From the NCBI GenBank assembly GCA_024734495.1, contig JALMQS010000887.1, forward strand, positions 2,327,986 to 2,391,985: a DNA stretch of 64,000 nt. Reading direction: 5' to 3'. Made by a program: the position numbers and the translations under genes. Positions within the stretch are counted from its first letter, which is position 1, and each line of letters begins with the position of its first letter. Of this stretch, positions 11,546-23,767 are shown one piece after another. Under the pieces are notes generated by a model. That model ran no database searches. It saw only the letters and a list, made by a program, of their open reading frames with translations, and was not told the DNA's origin. The DNA comes from Forficula auricularia. Lineage: Eukaryota > Arthropoda > Insecta > Dermaptera > Forficulidae.

Positions 11546-12091
11546 ATTATTCCACTTCATAAAAAACACATAGCTAATTCTTATTCCATAATAAGGGGCC
11601 TGCTTCACGATTTTGGGCCCTGGGCCAGAAATTTCATGCGGGGATATAATATAGATGCTAGAACAAGATTTTGGCTAAAATCGAAGATCCGGAACTACAT
11701 GTTTACTGGAAGATTTTTGGCATTTTTGCAATTTCGTCTTTTTCCCGATTTTCTCAAAACAGCTTGGGGAAATCCAAATTGATGTAATTTGAATGAAGAA
11801 AACTGGAATGAAGATTTCAAATAAGGGTGAAACTAATGTGAAAGTCGTGTGATGCCCACACCAGCTGATTAATATAAAATAGTAGGTGAGGACTCAGGAA
11901 ACAGTGAAACATTAAGATGTTCAAAAATCTGAATTTTTTTAGTAAAAACAAAAAGCATCAAATCAGATTAAAATTCATTGACCCCTAACAAGCTTCATGA
12001 AAGTTTAAATTGCAGATCTTGGTCTGATTCGAACCAATAGGTAACCATTATTTATTAATTCTTTTTTAATTTTAAACGGGAATTTTTAATA

Positions 12092-12094
<3 letters not shown>

Positions 12095-12140
<46 letters not shown>
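12095..12140. repeat. (TA)n microsatellite
   Basis: An uninterrupted run of about 20 TA units, then interrupted TACATA units. Confidence 0.9.
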
Positions 12141-12148
<8 letters not shown>

Positions 12149-12754
12149 ATCCAAATTTGACCGATTCTAATGTTTATTTTCTTGTAATTCCGGATGTTTC
12201 AACTAAAATATATCACTTGCGAGAAGGTCTACGCCCCCTTTTAAAAATGTTGCCCTTGGCTAAGGAATCAATGACCTCTCTCTCCTAAATCTTGTTACAA
12301 AGACTTGTTCTCTTATACGAATTACAAATTAAATTATTATTATTTTTTTATTCAGTAGTTAGTGAATAATTCGCAAATTTTTCATTTGTTCTTTTATTAA
12401 TTGATTTTTTTTTTTTTATTTCATAAATATGTGATTATGTACTACCTAAGAAGAATTTATAAATTGGAAAATATTTCTGCAATCACGTGTCGAAGCCGGT
12501 TCTTTCAAAGATATACATTTATATTACAGTGCTAGTAATTATATAAATCCTTTCTTGCCTATCTTGCCACAAGCTCTAATAACTAAATACTATTCAATAT
12601 TATTCATTTTTAATCAATTAAAAAGAACAAAAAGAGTATTAATGAAATCAAAGTAGCTTCACGTACGCCTGGCTAGTCGGCAAAACTGCAATAAGTCGAT
12701 CCGTGCACTTAGACTGAGGCCAGGGATACGAATTTTTAATTGAATAGATATAGT

Positions 12755-12845
12755 TTGCCGAGTGTAGCAAAGTTGAATTGATTCATAAGAACAAATCAAT
12801 GAGGGTATCATCTGCTTGATGCAAATAAACATATATATACCTATA
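12755..12845. repeat. family B PLE arm fragment
   Basis: 'tttgccgagtgtagcaaagtt' style arm start (with mutations), then 'gatgcaaataaacatatata', as in the complete copy at 33893-34365. One arm only. Confidence 0.5.
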
Positions 12846-13392
12846 CAGGGAGTGCCGTATCACAAAAGATAAACCGTGAACAGAGAATAGGCCAGTTTAT
12901 GACGGTCCAAAACCTAAAAATTTTTTAATAAAAGCCTCATATTCGAGTTATGGGCATTTTTTGAAAATTGTGAAAATCGCTACCCTGTCCTAAATAATGA
13001 GATGCTGTGGCTACAAATTTACATATTTTATTATTCTAATTTTTGTCACGCAATCCTGAATAATCTTGCTATTGACCAGAATTCAAAATAAATCTATAAG
13101 TACTATACTTTTGGAAAAAAAATATTTTTGGCAGATTCATGTGTTAAAAAATTTTGATTAGATAATTTTGACAAAAAACTACAAATATTTTTTTTTCTAA
13201 AGAAGAAAATACAAAGTGTTTTGTACCATTTTGAAATCTTGACTAAATAGGTCATTTTTGTTAAATAATTTGACTTGCTAGGATAGTAGACTTTTTTAAG
13301 GTAAAAATTATCAAAGTTAGCTGTCCAAAATTTTTTAAGTCCGGCAAAAATATTATTTTTTCTCCAAAAGCATAGTACTTAATATAATAAGA
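12846..13392 (+). repeat. dispersed repeat with CAGGG end, copy 1
   Basis: 'cagggagtgccgtatcacaa' starts a segment also present in reverse at 49193-49484, ending there '...gatacgggacaccctg' next to TA. Internal inverted blocks 'agtactatacttttgg' (about 13098) and 'ccaaaagcatagtactta' (about 13362) suggest a foldback inside it. Confidence 0.6.
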
Positions 13393-13625
13393 GTGAATTA
13401 AATTAAAATACAAGGTAGATTTCACATATATAAAACGAATATATGTTATGAAATATATTTCGGGCTATCGGACCCATCTTTAGGAGATAAAAGAAGGAAC
13501 AGGGGTCATATATATATATATAGTATATCGAGATAAAACATAACATATATTCGTTTTATACTCGTATATGTGAAATCTACCTTGTATTTTGATTTAATTT
13601 ACTCTTATTTAAAATGTTCCACCTA
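13393..13625. mobile_element. foldback element, family D
   Basis: 'aaaatacaaggtagatttc' at about 13406 is mirrored by 'gaaatctaccttgtatttt' at about 13571-13590. A decayed hammerhead-like motif lies on the minus strand (about 13462-13490, cccatctttagga). It ends with 'aaatgttccacctagaacc', the terminal sequence of this family. Confidence 0.6.
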
Positions 13626-13671
13626 GAACCGACAGCTAATTCCTTAAAAATTATCATTTATTTGTTTTTTA

Positions 13672-13706
13672 GACTATAGTTTCGAAGGTTTGACCTTCAT
13701 CATCAG
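13672..13706 (-). ncRNA. hammerhead-ribozyme-like motif, family B
   Basis: On the minus strand: CTGATGA, one extra T, perfect stem II GAAGGT/ACCTTC with a CAA loop, GAAA, and ACTATAGT ending in GTC. Stem II differs from the copy at 34181 (GAAGAC/GTCTTC) by a paired, compensatory change. The surrounding arm is otherwise incomplete. Confidence 0.55.
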
Positions 13707-13766
13707 TCTTTATGCAGTCCCCGAATGCATATAGAAAAAATCATTTTGTTGTTATTATTAATTATA

Positions 13767-14257
13767 CAGGGTTATTGGTAATTCAATAGATTCCTTGAAA
13801 GGGGTTTTATTATAGCTAATTTCTAATAAATTTGTCCCTATGAACCCGGGGTCAAAAATCAGTTATCAGAATTTTTTTTTCTTAATTTCCCGACTTTCTA
13901 CCAATAACTGCTAATTGTAAAAAAAGTACTGCACTCTGCGTGCTAAAAAGATACTTTTCTAATAGCTGGTGAATAAGAAACTATTTAAAAAAATCCATGC
14001 CCTTAACTTATATAAACCTGGAAATAAAAGGTCACAACTAACAAGCAATTAAATTTTTTTGAAAATGTCATTTAGATTGAAGAGGATTACTAAAAAAAGT
14101 CCAATACACTTAATGTAAAAAATATTTAAAAAAAAATTAAAATTCTGATAACTCCAAAATTAATGATTATGACCCTGGGTTCATAGGGCCAAATTTATTG
14201 GAAATTAGCTATAGTATAACCCCTTTCATGGAATCTATCGAATTACCAATAACCATG
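13767..14257. mobile_element. TIR element (MITE) with arms of about 115 bp and TA flanks
   Basis: 'cagggttattggtaattc', 'aatagattcc' at the left is mirrored by 'ggaatctatcg', 'aattaccaataaccatg' at the right. The homology continues inward through 'gaacccggggtc' / 'gaccctgggttc'. Both sides are flanked by TA, consistent with a Tc1/mariner-type non-autonomous element. No coding sequence. Confidence 0.8.
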
Positions 14258-14294
14258 TAGGTATATACCTATATACACATTTATATTTGGTATG

Positions 14295-15177
14295 TAAGGT
14301 CAGGTGGAGTAACTGGGGCCGGGGGTCCTGTAGCCCCAGAGCTTTTTAATTTTACCGCATTTTTTTAGAGCAATTCACTTTTTCATATTGGTGGGAAATT
14401 TTCAGTGTTCCTGAATTAGAGAAATTTCTTTAAGTTTATTTTATACTTAAGTACTTAGTTAAGATAATTACTTATTTACTTATTTACCTAGTTATGTTCT
14501 TACCTAGTTTCCTTACCCAGTTCCTTGAAAATATTGAGACTTAAGTAAGTACTTAATTAAGGCTTTCTAAGCATAGGGAACTTATTTAACTTTATTTCAA
14601 TGGGTAAAATGAAATTATTTTGTTTAGTTGTTTGATTTATGATACTTTTTTTTTGAATTTTCTGTAATAAAATCGATTTTAAAAATTATACTTGGCGTTT
14701 AAACTTATCTACCTGAAAAAATTCAATAGAATAAAAAAATAGAGGTCTTGGTGCAACTGGGCCAGCCTAGTCAGGGCCCAATTACCCCGAATCGCTTACA
14801 TCTTTGATTATTTTTAATCCATATACAAATGAGACTAATTCTACCTACGGCCAGGGCCTTGAGGGATAGGGGAACATGTCCAACTGCTCAAAAGATGTTA
14901 AAAATTAAAAAACAGCAAATAGGCTGGGCTGGTCCAATTACCCCACAACGCGTTTAACTGGGCCAACCGCAAAACTTTACATTCAACTTAAGATAATTCC
15001 AAAATTTTGAATAATCAAGAGTTGAAAGTATCATGATTATTTGAAGAAAATTTCATCTTTCAATTAATATAGTCATGAGATCTATAAATTGTGAGGAAGC
15101 TTAGTTATAGCCAAAAATATGGAGTACTATCCTTGGGAAAACAAAAGAAGCTGGCCCAGTTACCCCACCTGACCTTA
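14295..15177. mobile_element. TIR DNA transposon, 25-bp TIR, TATG flanks
   Basis: The left TIR TAAGGTCAGGTGG-AGTAACTGGG mirrors the right TIR CCCAGTTAC-CCCACCTGACCTTA. TATG flanks both ends (14291-14294, 15178-15181). Interior subterminal repeats keep the motif 'ctgggcca / aattacccc'. There is no transposase frame, so it is non-autonomous; the superfamily is not decided. Confidence 0.8.
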
Positions 15178-15181
15178 TATG

Positions 15182-16340
15182 TTTATTGCAACAAGCAGAG
15201 AACGATCTCATTGATTTCTCTTTATAAATCAACAACGCTCTAGTACAAAACAAAATCTTTTCAATTAAATAATTTTTATTTCTATATTCTTAGTTCGTAA
15301 TAGAGTTTCAATAATTATAGATATCTAGACAATATAGTTATAAAGGCTTATTCAATTCCAGTCTCTCTATTTTACTAGACAGAGTAATTGTATTTTTTTT
15401 GCAACTAGATTAGATTATCCTTTGAAAATAGAAAAATTCAAAAAAAAAAAAAAAAATGCAGAGAGAAATAATTTCCTACGGTAAACTCTCCCGAGAGGCG
15501 CGTGTCCTTGGCAAAGTGCAAGTGAAACTCAAGTAATTGAATATGAATTTGATAATGTTTTTAATTGAAGTCAGTCACATTATGCTCGGGTGTAGGCGGC
15601 GAGGTCAGCAGAGGGATACCGATTGCAAATATCTATCTAGATAAAACGGCAAAAGCCCTTGTGGTTACGTTCTATATCACCCGATCCTTTGCTGGATGGC
15701 AGATCCCGAATCCCGATTCCCTGAAATCGCCTGATGCTTGCTGACTACCTCATTCTCTCATCCCCAATCTCCATTCCTTTTCCGCTCTCAAATGAGCATA
15801 ACAAAACATACAAACAAAATCTGAGAATCAAACAAAGATGGGTACTATACTGGAGTTTGAACTTGGACTAGCCTTCTATTTAAACGTAGGTGGTAATCAT
15901 CATCCGAGATAGGCTTTTTAGTTTAATATGCAGTTAACTTTATACCTCAAGTAGGCATGATGTAATGGCTATTTATAGAAAATAGAAGATAGGGATATGG
16001 AAATAAACTAGCTTAAGCCTTAGAATAATAGTATACACTTAGAAATTAAATTTTTTATCAAAATATATCATTTTGATTCTAAAATGAGCTTCAAGCTACA
16101 TATTTGTTAATTAACTAATAATTTTTTTTAAGAGCCTCCACATCTTTTCTTATAGCTCTCCGATCCTCCCACGCATGATCCGGATGAGTGGATCAGGGGG
16201 TGGTCAAAGTAGAACGGTATAGGAAACTTTGTTTGCTGTGGGAGATACTTTTTAGGGTGAAAATTGATAAATCAAGTTTACTGGGTTGATAAACAATAAA
16301 AATTAGCAACAATTTCGTTCACTGGGAGAAATAAAACTAC
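15182..16340. other. PLE arm trace, then an unassigned GC-richer block
   Basis: 15182-15240 holds a decayed family B arm (caagcagagaacgatctcattgatttctct). 15475-15800 is moderately GC-rich and apparently single-copy here, with no long frame. It could be a regulatory region or untranslated exon of a host gene, but nothing in it proves that. Confidence 0.35.
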
Positions 16341-16350
16341 ATACACACAC

Positions 16351-16994
16351 GTCGACAAAAAATTTCTCCCCGTAAATCTAACAATGGATTCCGGTAAAGT
16401 TTTATATGCTGATTATCATGCAATTTCACAATTTTTTACAACAGGTCAGAGTTTTGAGATATTATCGGTCAAAATGACGAAAAAGGCCATTTTGATCTAT
16501 TTTTGAGTCTCATTAGATATTAAACAGCAATATTTGAAATCAAAATATTTTGTTCATTTAATAGAAAACAGATTCCTCTTTGATTTTCAAATTAACATTT
16601 GTTTTTAGCTCAATTATAACTCGAGTTATATCTAAAAAACTAAAACTACCTGATTTTAAAGGATAATAAACATAGATATAAACAACTTTTTATTCTTTTA
16701 GTTATAATTAGAGTTCTAATTGAATGACTAAAAACAAGTGGTAATTTGAAAATCAAAGAGGAAGGTGTTTTCTATTACGTCAACAAAATATTTTGATTTC
16801 AAATATTCCTGTTTAATATCTAATGGAACTCGAAAATAGGTCAAAATGGCCTTTTTCGTCATTTTGACCGATAATATCTCAAAACTCTGACGTGTTGTAA
16901 AAAATCGGAAAATTACATGATAATCAGCATATAAAACTCTACTAGAATCCATTGTTAGGTTTACGTGGAGAAATTTTTGTTTAATTTTTGTCGA
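16351..16994. mobile_element. long foldback (arms of about 270 bp)
   Basis: 16351-16610 is mirrored by 16735-16994 with about 85% visible identity. It includes 'ccgtaaatctaacaatgga', 'tcattttgacc' blocks and 'gaggaa..aaaatcaaag'. The spacer is about 120 bp. The minus-strand frame at 16728-17009 runs through the arm and has no known domain. Confidence 0.8.
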
Positions 16995-17640
16995 GCAGAT
17001 TGTAATCAATAAAATTAAATGTTACTGGGATAGAAAGAAAAAAGAAAAATAAACAAATAAATAAATTAATAAATTAAAAAAATTAATTAATTAAAAATAA
17101 ATCTGAGGGCAATCTCTCATCAAGAACCGGCCTGACCCACTCCTCCAGAAGAAATCAACAAGATGATCATGCTTATTAGCCACAGCATACACCTAGAAAT
17201 CGGCGACAGAACCCCGGGAGTTTCTGCAAAGAGATTTTCAAAATGTCTTCAATGTTTTCAATAATATCAGAAAACTCTTTTATAAGATTAAATTCTTATG
17301 GGCATTCTTAGTTGTTAAATGTTAAGAATGGTCTACTTCTCCTGTGCCAATCCTTAGTATTGTATGGAACTGGTGAAATACTCATCAGATTATTTTGAGA
17401 GGTCTTTTTGTTGTATAAAAATAATTTTAAACAAGCATCCAAGATTTTGCACTCTGGCATTATACGATGCGTTTAAAGTAGTAAATTTGAGATAGTTATT
17501 GAATTGAATGCCTGTATACAAATTACAACTTATATCCATACCCTACGAGTATCTCTAATAGAACAAATATAATTCTGCCTAGGTTTAAATATGATTTGTA
17601 CTCGAGACATGTTCAGATTGTTGGCCTGAGAAGTAATTAA

Positions 17641-18544
17641 CCCTAGAACGCATAACCAGGGCTTGTCATTCCCGGTCACACCTTTTTTTCAATAATTTTC
17701 AGAAAAGGGGTCCTACAAATTCCAAGTTTTTAATATTTTTTCAAATTGAAAGTTTCTTTTTGCCGAGAGTAGCAGAATATTTATAAATTAAAGGAGACAA
17801 TAAAAGAGTGTTTCTTCTCCTGGAAAAATATTTTTTTATTTATAACGAGACTATAGTTTCGAGAACTTTGCCTTCTTCATCAGTCAATTAAAATTGATTC
17901 ACAGTAATTGATGTTTAAAAGGCAAAGCCCTCGAAGCTATATAGTCTCGTTATAAATTTTTCCAGCACGAAGACACACTGTTTTATTGTTTCCTTTTAAA
18001 TTAATATTGTTTCATTAATACATAATAAGAGTACCTATTTTTAAAGGGTTTTTCTAAAAAAATTATATACCTAATTTTTCTTGGAACCATTTTACAAACA
18101 CAAAGTCATAAGAAGGGCCACTCAGGCCCGGGTTTTTCTGTGTATTAAAACAGTAAAAACAGTAATGATTAGTGGTAAAAAATTATTGATTTATTATTTA
18201 TTTTTATAAATCCTGATATAAATTAATAAAAAATTTGAATATAATTATTGAAAAGTGTGATTATAAACCAATAAAACCTATAGTGGGCCTGAGGGTCCAG
18301 GCTTGTTACTTTGTGTACAATTTTTCGTTTTTTTTTTTTTTTAGAGTGAAGTAAAGTAAAAAATACATAAAAACAGTAAAAAAGTATTGATTTATTATTT
18401 ATTTTTATAAAGCTTGATGTAAATGACTAAAATAGAATGAATATAATTATTAAAAAATGAGTTTTAAACCAATTAAATATATAGTGGGCCTGACGAGCCC
18501 AGATTGTGACTTTGTGTTTGTGATAAAGCTTGTGTGTTCTAGGG
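17641..18544. mobile_element. piggyBac-like non-autonomous element
   Basis: The left end CCCTAGAACGCATAACC directly follows TTAA (17637-17640). The right end, in reverse, begins CCCTAGAACACACAAGC. piggyBac elements start CCCT/CCY and duplicate TTAA; the right flank reads TAAA, one change from TTAA. The interior holds a direct duplication of about 170 bp ('tattgatttattatttattt' near 18184 and 18388, each followed by 'tatagtgggcctgag' or a variant) and a nested PLE arm element (17744-17999). No transposase is visible. Confidence 0.75.
17744..17999. mobile_element. Penelope-like foldback, family A, nested, 14-bp TSD
   Basis: Arms as in family A ('tttttgccgagagtagcaga', 'ggagacaataaaag' ... 'gacacactgttttattgttt'). 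Flanks are TTAATATTTTTTCA (17730-17743) and TTAATATTGTTTCA (18000-18013), a 14-bp duplication with one mismatch. Decayed hammerhead-like motifs lie in both arms (minus 17849-17882). Inserted in the piggyBac-like element, hence younger than it. Confidence 0.75.
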
Positions 18545-19290
18545 TAAAACCTAATAATGATAGTACAAGTACATTTAGAAATAAATTTTTATCTAAACAG
18601 AACATTTTGATCTTTTTGTTTAATAATATTGATATATGAGAGAGAAGGTGTAATTCCCAGACATAAATGTATTGGGAAACCGAGAAGAAAAAAGTTCAAG
18701 CATTGGAGTTCGAGATTGAATATCTCTGTCAATATGTGTTTTGAAAAATTTAAGACAATATGTGGAAGAAATGACTGAAGTGGAAAGTGAAATTAACTTC
18801 TTTCACCATAGAGATAGAAGCTCTCAAAGTGTCAGGACCCCGGCAGGCCATCCCAATACTTCACATTATTACATGATATATATAGAATATAAATGTGAAA
18901 GTAAAAAAAAATATGTTTATACATCTCACTTAATCTATTAGTATATTTGCAGCCCATTTAGTTTTTAATGCAAACAATCAAAACCACATTTAACTTACTT
19001 AATGAATCATCAAGTCGCTGACAATGGCTGGATGAACCGAACTGATGCACGAAGTAAAAATCTAAAGAAACTCAAAATCAGAAGATTAGTACAAACTTCT
19101 ATTTCCATAGAAATCGTCTATGGAAATAGAAGAACAAATAAAGGAGGTATTTTTTTAAGAAGAAAAAATTTCTGCCTCTTTTAAATCCAATTGGCATAAT
19201 TGCTTTGAATCAAATATCTCATCATTTGATTAACAAATAAATCTGATTTGGATTTGTTCTTAAATAAAATCGCGACAATCCAAGGGTCAA
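18545..19290. other. unassigned, weakly GC-richer patches
   Basis: 18640-18870 is denser in G+C. Short frames at 18741-18941 and 19002-19184 give no recognisable product. Confidence 0.35.
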
Positions 19291-19299
19291 TCGCCTCAA

Positions 19300-20160
19300 A
19301 TGAAATTCTCGTAATTTCAATTTTAAAACGAAAGATTTGGACTTTTCGAGTCGGAAACGCCGCACCGCGAGAACCGGACAGTGAAGAAGATTTGATTCTT
19401 TAGACCCTAGTAAATGAACCCAGGGCTCCTGAAAGAGATCCTACCTAGCCTGTACCTGTATAGGTATAAGAACGAAAGGGCACCTATCGCACAGTCCCTA
19501 GCAACAGGAGAGCCTCTTCGGGGAATACCCACAAGACGATCTCATGATCTTTTGTCTGGATGTTCCGTCCCTAGATCCGAAAGCGCAACAGCATTGACTG
19601 TCAGAGAGATGTACAAATGAGTTTACAAAGGTAGAAGATCTTTCTGTCAGTCATCGCCAAAAAAAATTCTGATGTTTAATCACGAGTTCCGGGCAGATCC
19701 GGAAATAAGAGGCGCCTCCTCCTGGAGTCATTCACCGGGCAAAATCTAGCATCGAACCCTTGTTCACTGGCTATATTGTGTGAGATCAAATTAATCTCCC
19801 GAAATCGCATCGCATCTTAAGATTAGAGGAGACCTGGACCTCAACCGATGATTCCGGTCTGGCCGACTCCCCTCGTGGTTCGTTCGTGGCGAGAACAAGA
19901 CAGTGACTTCGATATTAGCTCTCTGCTGGACTCTACAGCTAACACATGCACAATTAAGGACCTAACCAGAGCGAACTAGCTAAGATTAGTTAGGGCAACC
20001 TGAGAGATAAACTTAAAATCTAAATGATCATAAGTGTCCAGCAGAGGCCCAAGATGGAAAACACTGAGCATGATCTCCCCTCTAATGGACCCACGAGGAA
20101 AGCCTGCAGGCTCCGGGCGACAGACTTCAATCCACGCGATAATGAATCCTCAAAGCAATT
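19300..20160. other. GC-richer block of about 860 bp, unidentified
   Basis: Base composition jumps from about 25% to near 45-50% G+C and back. Open frames are short (68 and 71 codons at 19414 and 20024) with no motif. It is not rRNA as far as I can tell. Candidates are a retroelement untranslated region, a long non-coding RNA exon, or a decayed gene. Confidence 0.4.
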
Positions 20161-20864
20161 AGATATTTTATCAATAGTGAATATTTACTATTTATTATTT
20201 AAAATTACTCTTATAATAATTAAAATAAGAAATGTTTGATTTAAACATTTGAAATTTTATATTTACATTTTTTAATTAATTATGAAAAATTTCATATTAT
20301 TTTATATATTATATACTTATATTATATTATATTTTATATATCTACACATATATTTCTATATTTATATTTTTAATAATATTTGAAATGCAAGAATTTTTTT
20401 CACAATAAAAGTTTAAAATATAATTAATTAAAAATTTGAATTTGAAATTATTGACCAAATTTTGAAATGAAAAATATTTATTTTTGTAATAATATTTACC
20501 TATTATTTTTGATTTTAGATAAAGAAAAAAATTATGATTATGATTAATATGCAAAGTTTTAATGATATTTATTTAATGATTAATGTATTTTTGCTTAATT
20601 TATATGTGAAGATTTGTTATTTGCCTTGAGAAATCAAAACGTTGAATCGGTCTGTCAGAAGTGTCTTAAATATATTTGGTTGTATTTTTATTTATTTATT
20701 ATTTTTATTTTTGTTCTATTATGTGTGTTTTATATTTTTGTTTTGAATCGTTGGCATTGGCGCATACCCCCATATTCTTTAACTATGTATGAATTTAACA
20801 AGTCAATCTGGTCTACTAATTAAGAGATGTGCGTGTCTTTTTTGATTATTTTTTATAAGATCTA

Positions 20865-21130
20865 TAGACCGAAAGAGAGTCCCTTAAATCCGGGACAAAT
20901 ACGCACATCCCAGCCCTAATCATCTGAATAGCTAAGGTACCAAGTTGATGATGAATCCCACGCTGGTTGAGGGCTGCGTCTCTGAAAGAGAATCTCTACA
21001 GCACATTAAATGCAACACCTAAGTGACTGACATTCTAACAAACGAGCCCTAATCACTCTTACTTTGTGAAGCGAAGACCAACCAACCATCAGTCTCGGAG
21101 AACCTAAATGATGATGGGACTCTGAAAATC
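20865..21130. other. second GC-richer block, unidentified
   Basis: About 265 bp with the same character as 19300-20160, separated from it by about 700 bp of very AT-rich sequence. The AT-rich part may be an intron or an insertion splitting one unit. No coding motif. Confidence 0.35.
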
Positions 21131-21310
21131 CTATTTATCTATTAAATTCTCAAAAGGAGAATTTGTCAATTTTGAAAAAAAGAATTGTATTTTATTTTAA
21201 TATTCGAGGAGAAAAAGGGGATGTTTGTTTGAAGTGAAATTTCTTTAGTGACGTATCTGTTTAATTTTGTTTTACAATAAAGGGGAAATGAGTCAATAGA
21301 GAGGGAAATA

Positions 21311-21592
21311 ATTTTAATTTTATACCCGCTAATAATATTTCATGACAAATAAAATTTATTAATATTAGGAAATTGAAATTATTATTTTAAAACCCACTAA
21401 TAGTTCATGACAAATAAAATTTATTAAAATTAGTGAATTTAAATTACTATTTTGAAAACCCACTAAATAGCTCATAGCAAATAAAATTTATTAAGATTAG
21501 GAAATTTATATTAACCTACTAATAGTTCATGACAAATAAAATGTATTAATATTAGAAAATTTAAATTATTATTTTAAAACCCACTGAGGAGT
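21311..21592 (+). repeat. tandem repeat, unit about 73 bp, about four copies
   Basis: Each unit has 'cccactaatagttcatgaca', 'aataaaatttattaa.attag' and 'aaatt.aaattattattttaaaa'. Units differ by a few substitutions and one is shortened. A single unit recurs at about 62833-62866 and a related one at about 7985-8040, so the unit itself is dispersed. Confidence 0.85.
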
Positions 21593-22269
21593 AAAGCGAG
21601 CTGGCTTCTGATTTATTTATTTGGCAAGTGAAAATAAAAATATTAAAAAAAAGGGTTGTTATTTCATTATTATTTAAAACTAGTAGGGTGTGAACATTAA
21701 AATAATAAATACATTCTTATATAGATTTAGCCGAAAATTATTGCATTCTAAAACACTAAATTTTATAATTTAATTTAATTTTTTCCTTCTACTTCTGAAC
21801 TTAATATTTCAATAGAAAAATATAAAATTTTATTTCAATATTAAAAATAAAGGAGAGTTATGTTGTTGTTGTTTTTATTAGTTTTTATTATACATTCATT
21901 ATACCTGTGAAGAGAAATAAATTATTAGTTGAGAATATTGAAATAAAATTTATATTTTGTTTTTTAATTTATATAAAATTTTAAATTTTGCTGATAAAAT
22001 GTAAAATATTCATTTTTAATTTTGTATTTAATATTTATCCAAATCAATTCAAATTTTTTAAAATTATTAAATAACTAGTCTACTATAGCTAAGTTGTTAG
22101 GGAATAAAAGTGTAGAAATGCTGAAAGAGAAAGACATCCTAAATGTTTGTATAGCTAAACTAAAATTAACTAAATTGAAAAAACGAATATAAATAAGTCC
22201 GAAATTGATTCTTTTTGGATTTAAATTTTGAAATTGATACCCCAGAAAGAATTCGCGCCAATGCATGTG

Positions 22270-22440
22270 TGTACTTGCGTTTTATAGTGCAGAATGGTGG
22301 ATGCATATGTTGAGAAGGAGAAGAGCAGATCTCGAAGTGAACTGAGCTAGATGCTGGTTAATAGTAGAGCATCGGCGAAGATGTGCAGAAGGGCCGATGT
22401 TGAAAGCTATTTGGAGAAATGTATTGAAAATGATTAGATT
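22270..22440. other. GC-richer patch, unassigned
   Basis: About 170 bp rich in AGAAGG/GATGTG words. Six-frame reading gives broken peptides only; a decayed retroelement fragment is possible but unproven. Confidence 0.25.
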
Positions 22441-22557
22441 TTAACTTTTGGTTAGAATAGTTAAGTATTAAAATTAAAATGATTTTTTTTAATAATGAAG
22501 GTATCCATTCAATATATTTTCAAAAAACTGCTAAAACTATTTTAATAACAAAATAAA

Positions 22558-23716
22558 TTGATGTGGCCATCCACATGAATTTACCATACATCTGGCTACT
22601 CTCTTATATTATTATTTAATATTTAAGGAGGTCCTTCGCCGCCAATGTTAAATAAAAATATTAGATTATAACTATAACTTAATTTTTTATCATATAAACT
22701 AGTTGAATTCTCTATCTATGCTTTGGTGAAGTTTCAATTACACATTAGCGTGCATAAATTTTTTAAAATGTAAACGTTTTATCAGTCTTATGAAAAATTA
22801 AGATCTTGACACTTTCTCTTGAATTATACTACTATTAGGTGAATAGATAAAGTTAAAAAAACTAAAAATTAGCTATAACTTTTAAGGAGTTAGGTGTTGG
22901 TTCTAGGCGAAACATTTTTATATAATAATAAAACTTAAGTTTGCTCAAGTTTTATTATTATATAAAAATTAGCTTTTGAAACATGCAGGTTTCTTTTTTT
23001 GCAATAAAATATATCATTGAGGAATTTACTGAGAAATTTACTTTAAAAATTCACATAATGCTATGTTTGGATTTAAACATAAACAGTATAAATACAACGC
23101 ATTGCCAAATGATACAAGAGTTATTATCAGCTGATTTGAATAAATCAAACTAACTTTTGTCTTTTTTTTTTATATACCTAATTGTTTTTATTTCAAACAT
23201 TTACGGCTTTGATACTATTTATTTTTTATTTCTATTATTTTTCATTTGTATTTAACTTATTTTATTAAATATTAGATACTAGTACACTTCTTTTGAATCA
23301 ACTGGAGCGAAAGGACCTCCTTAATAAAATCATTTATAAACAAAATTTGTTTGGATTTGGTCCAAGGGCTTAGATTATCATTTTTTGACCCTTACAGCCA
23401 TTTCGGGCTGTTTTGCATTTTTAATCTTCTGGGGGCCTATTGATTATGTATACAAAATTTGGATGAGTTTGTTCCAGGCTGGTGAGATTATTTTATTAGA
23501 AATATCAGCTTTCTTCGATTTTTGTTTGTAAAAATATAATATAATTTTTTCGACATTAACTCATTAGGACTTTTTTCTAGACCAAAACTCCATGGTTATC
23601 CTCAATTTTTTTAATCAAAATAGTTTCACCCATTTTTAAAATAATTCGAAAAAACGAACCAAAAAAACACTTTTTTCATGCACGATTACAATACTTGAGC
23701 ATACCACGTATGGTAA
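22558..23716 (+). repeat. TTTACCATAC dispersed repeat, copy 2, interrupted
   Basis: Head 'gatgtggccatccacatgaa' and tail 'ataccacgtatggtaa' belong to the same repeat, split by the TIR element at 22626-23321. Confidence 0.75.
22626..23321. mobile_element. TIR element inserted at TA
   Basis: The left AGGAGGTCCTTCGCCGCCA is mirrored by the right TGGAGCGAAAGGACCTCCT. Removing it and one TA restores 'aatatttaataaaat', the uninterrupted sequence in sister repeats. The interior carries a family D arm fragment (about 22890-22985, 'gttctaggcgaaacattttt' with a palindromic 'aacttaagtttgctcaagtt'). Confidence 0.75.
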
Positions 23717-23767
23717 AATAAAAATAATAAATAAAAAATAAAATAATAAATAAATATATACTTAAAT

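Noticed and set aside
16728..17009. 93-codon minus-strand frame
   Set aside because: It lies within one arm of a long foldback and the mirrored arm does not keep the frame.
19300..20160. Ribosomal RNA fragment
   Set aside because: GC-richer composition prompted the idea, but no universally conserved rRNA stretch could be found.
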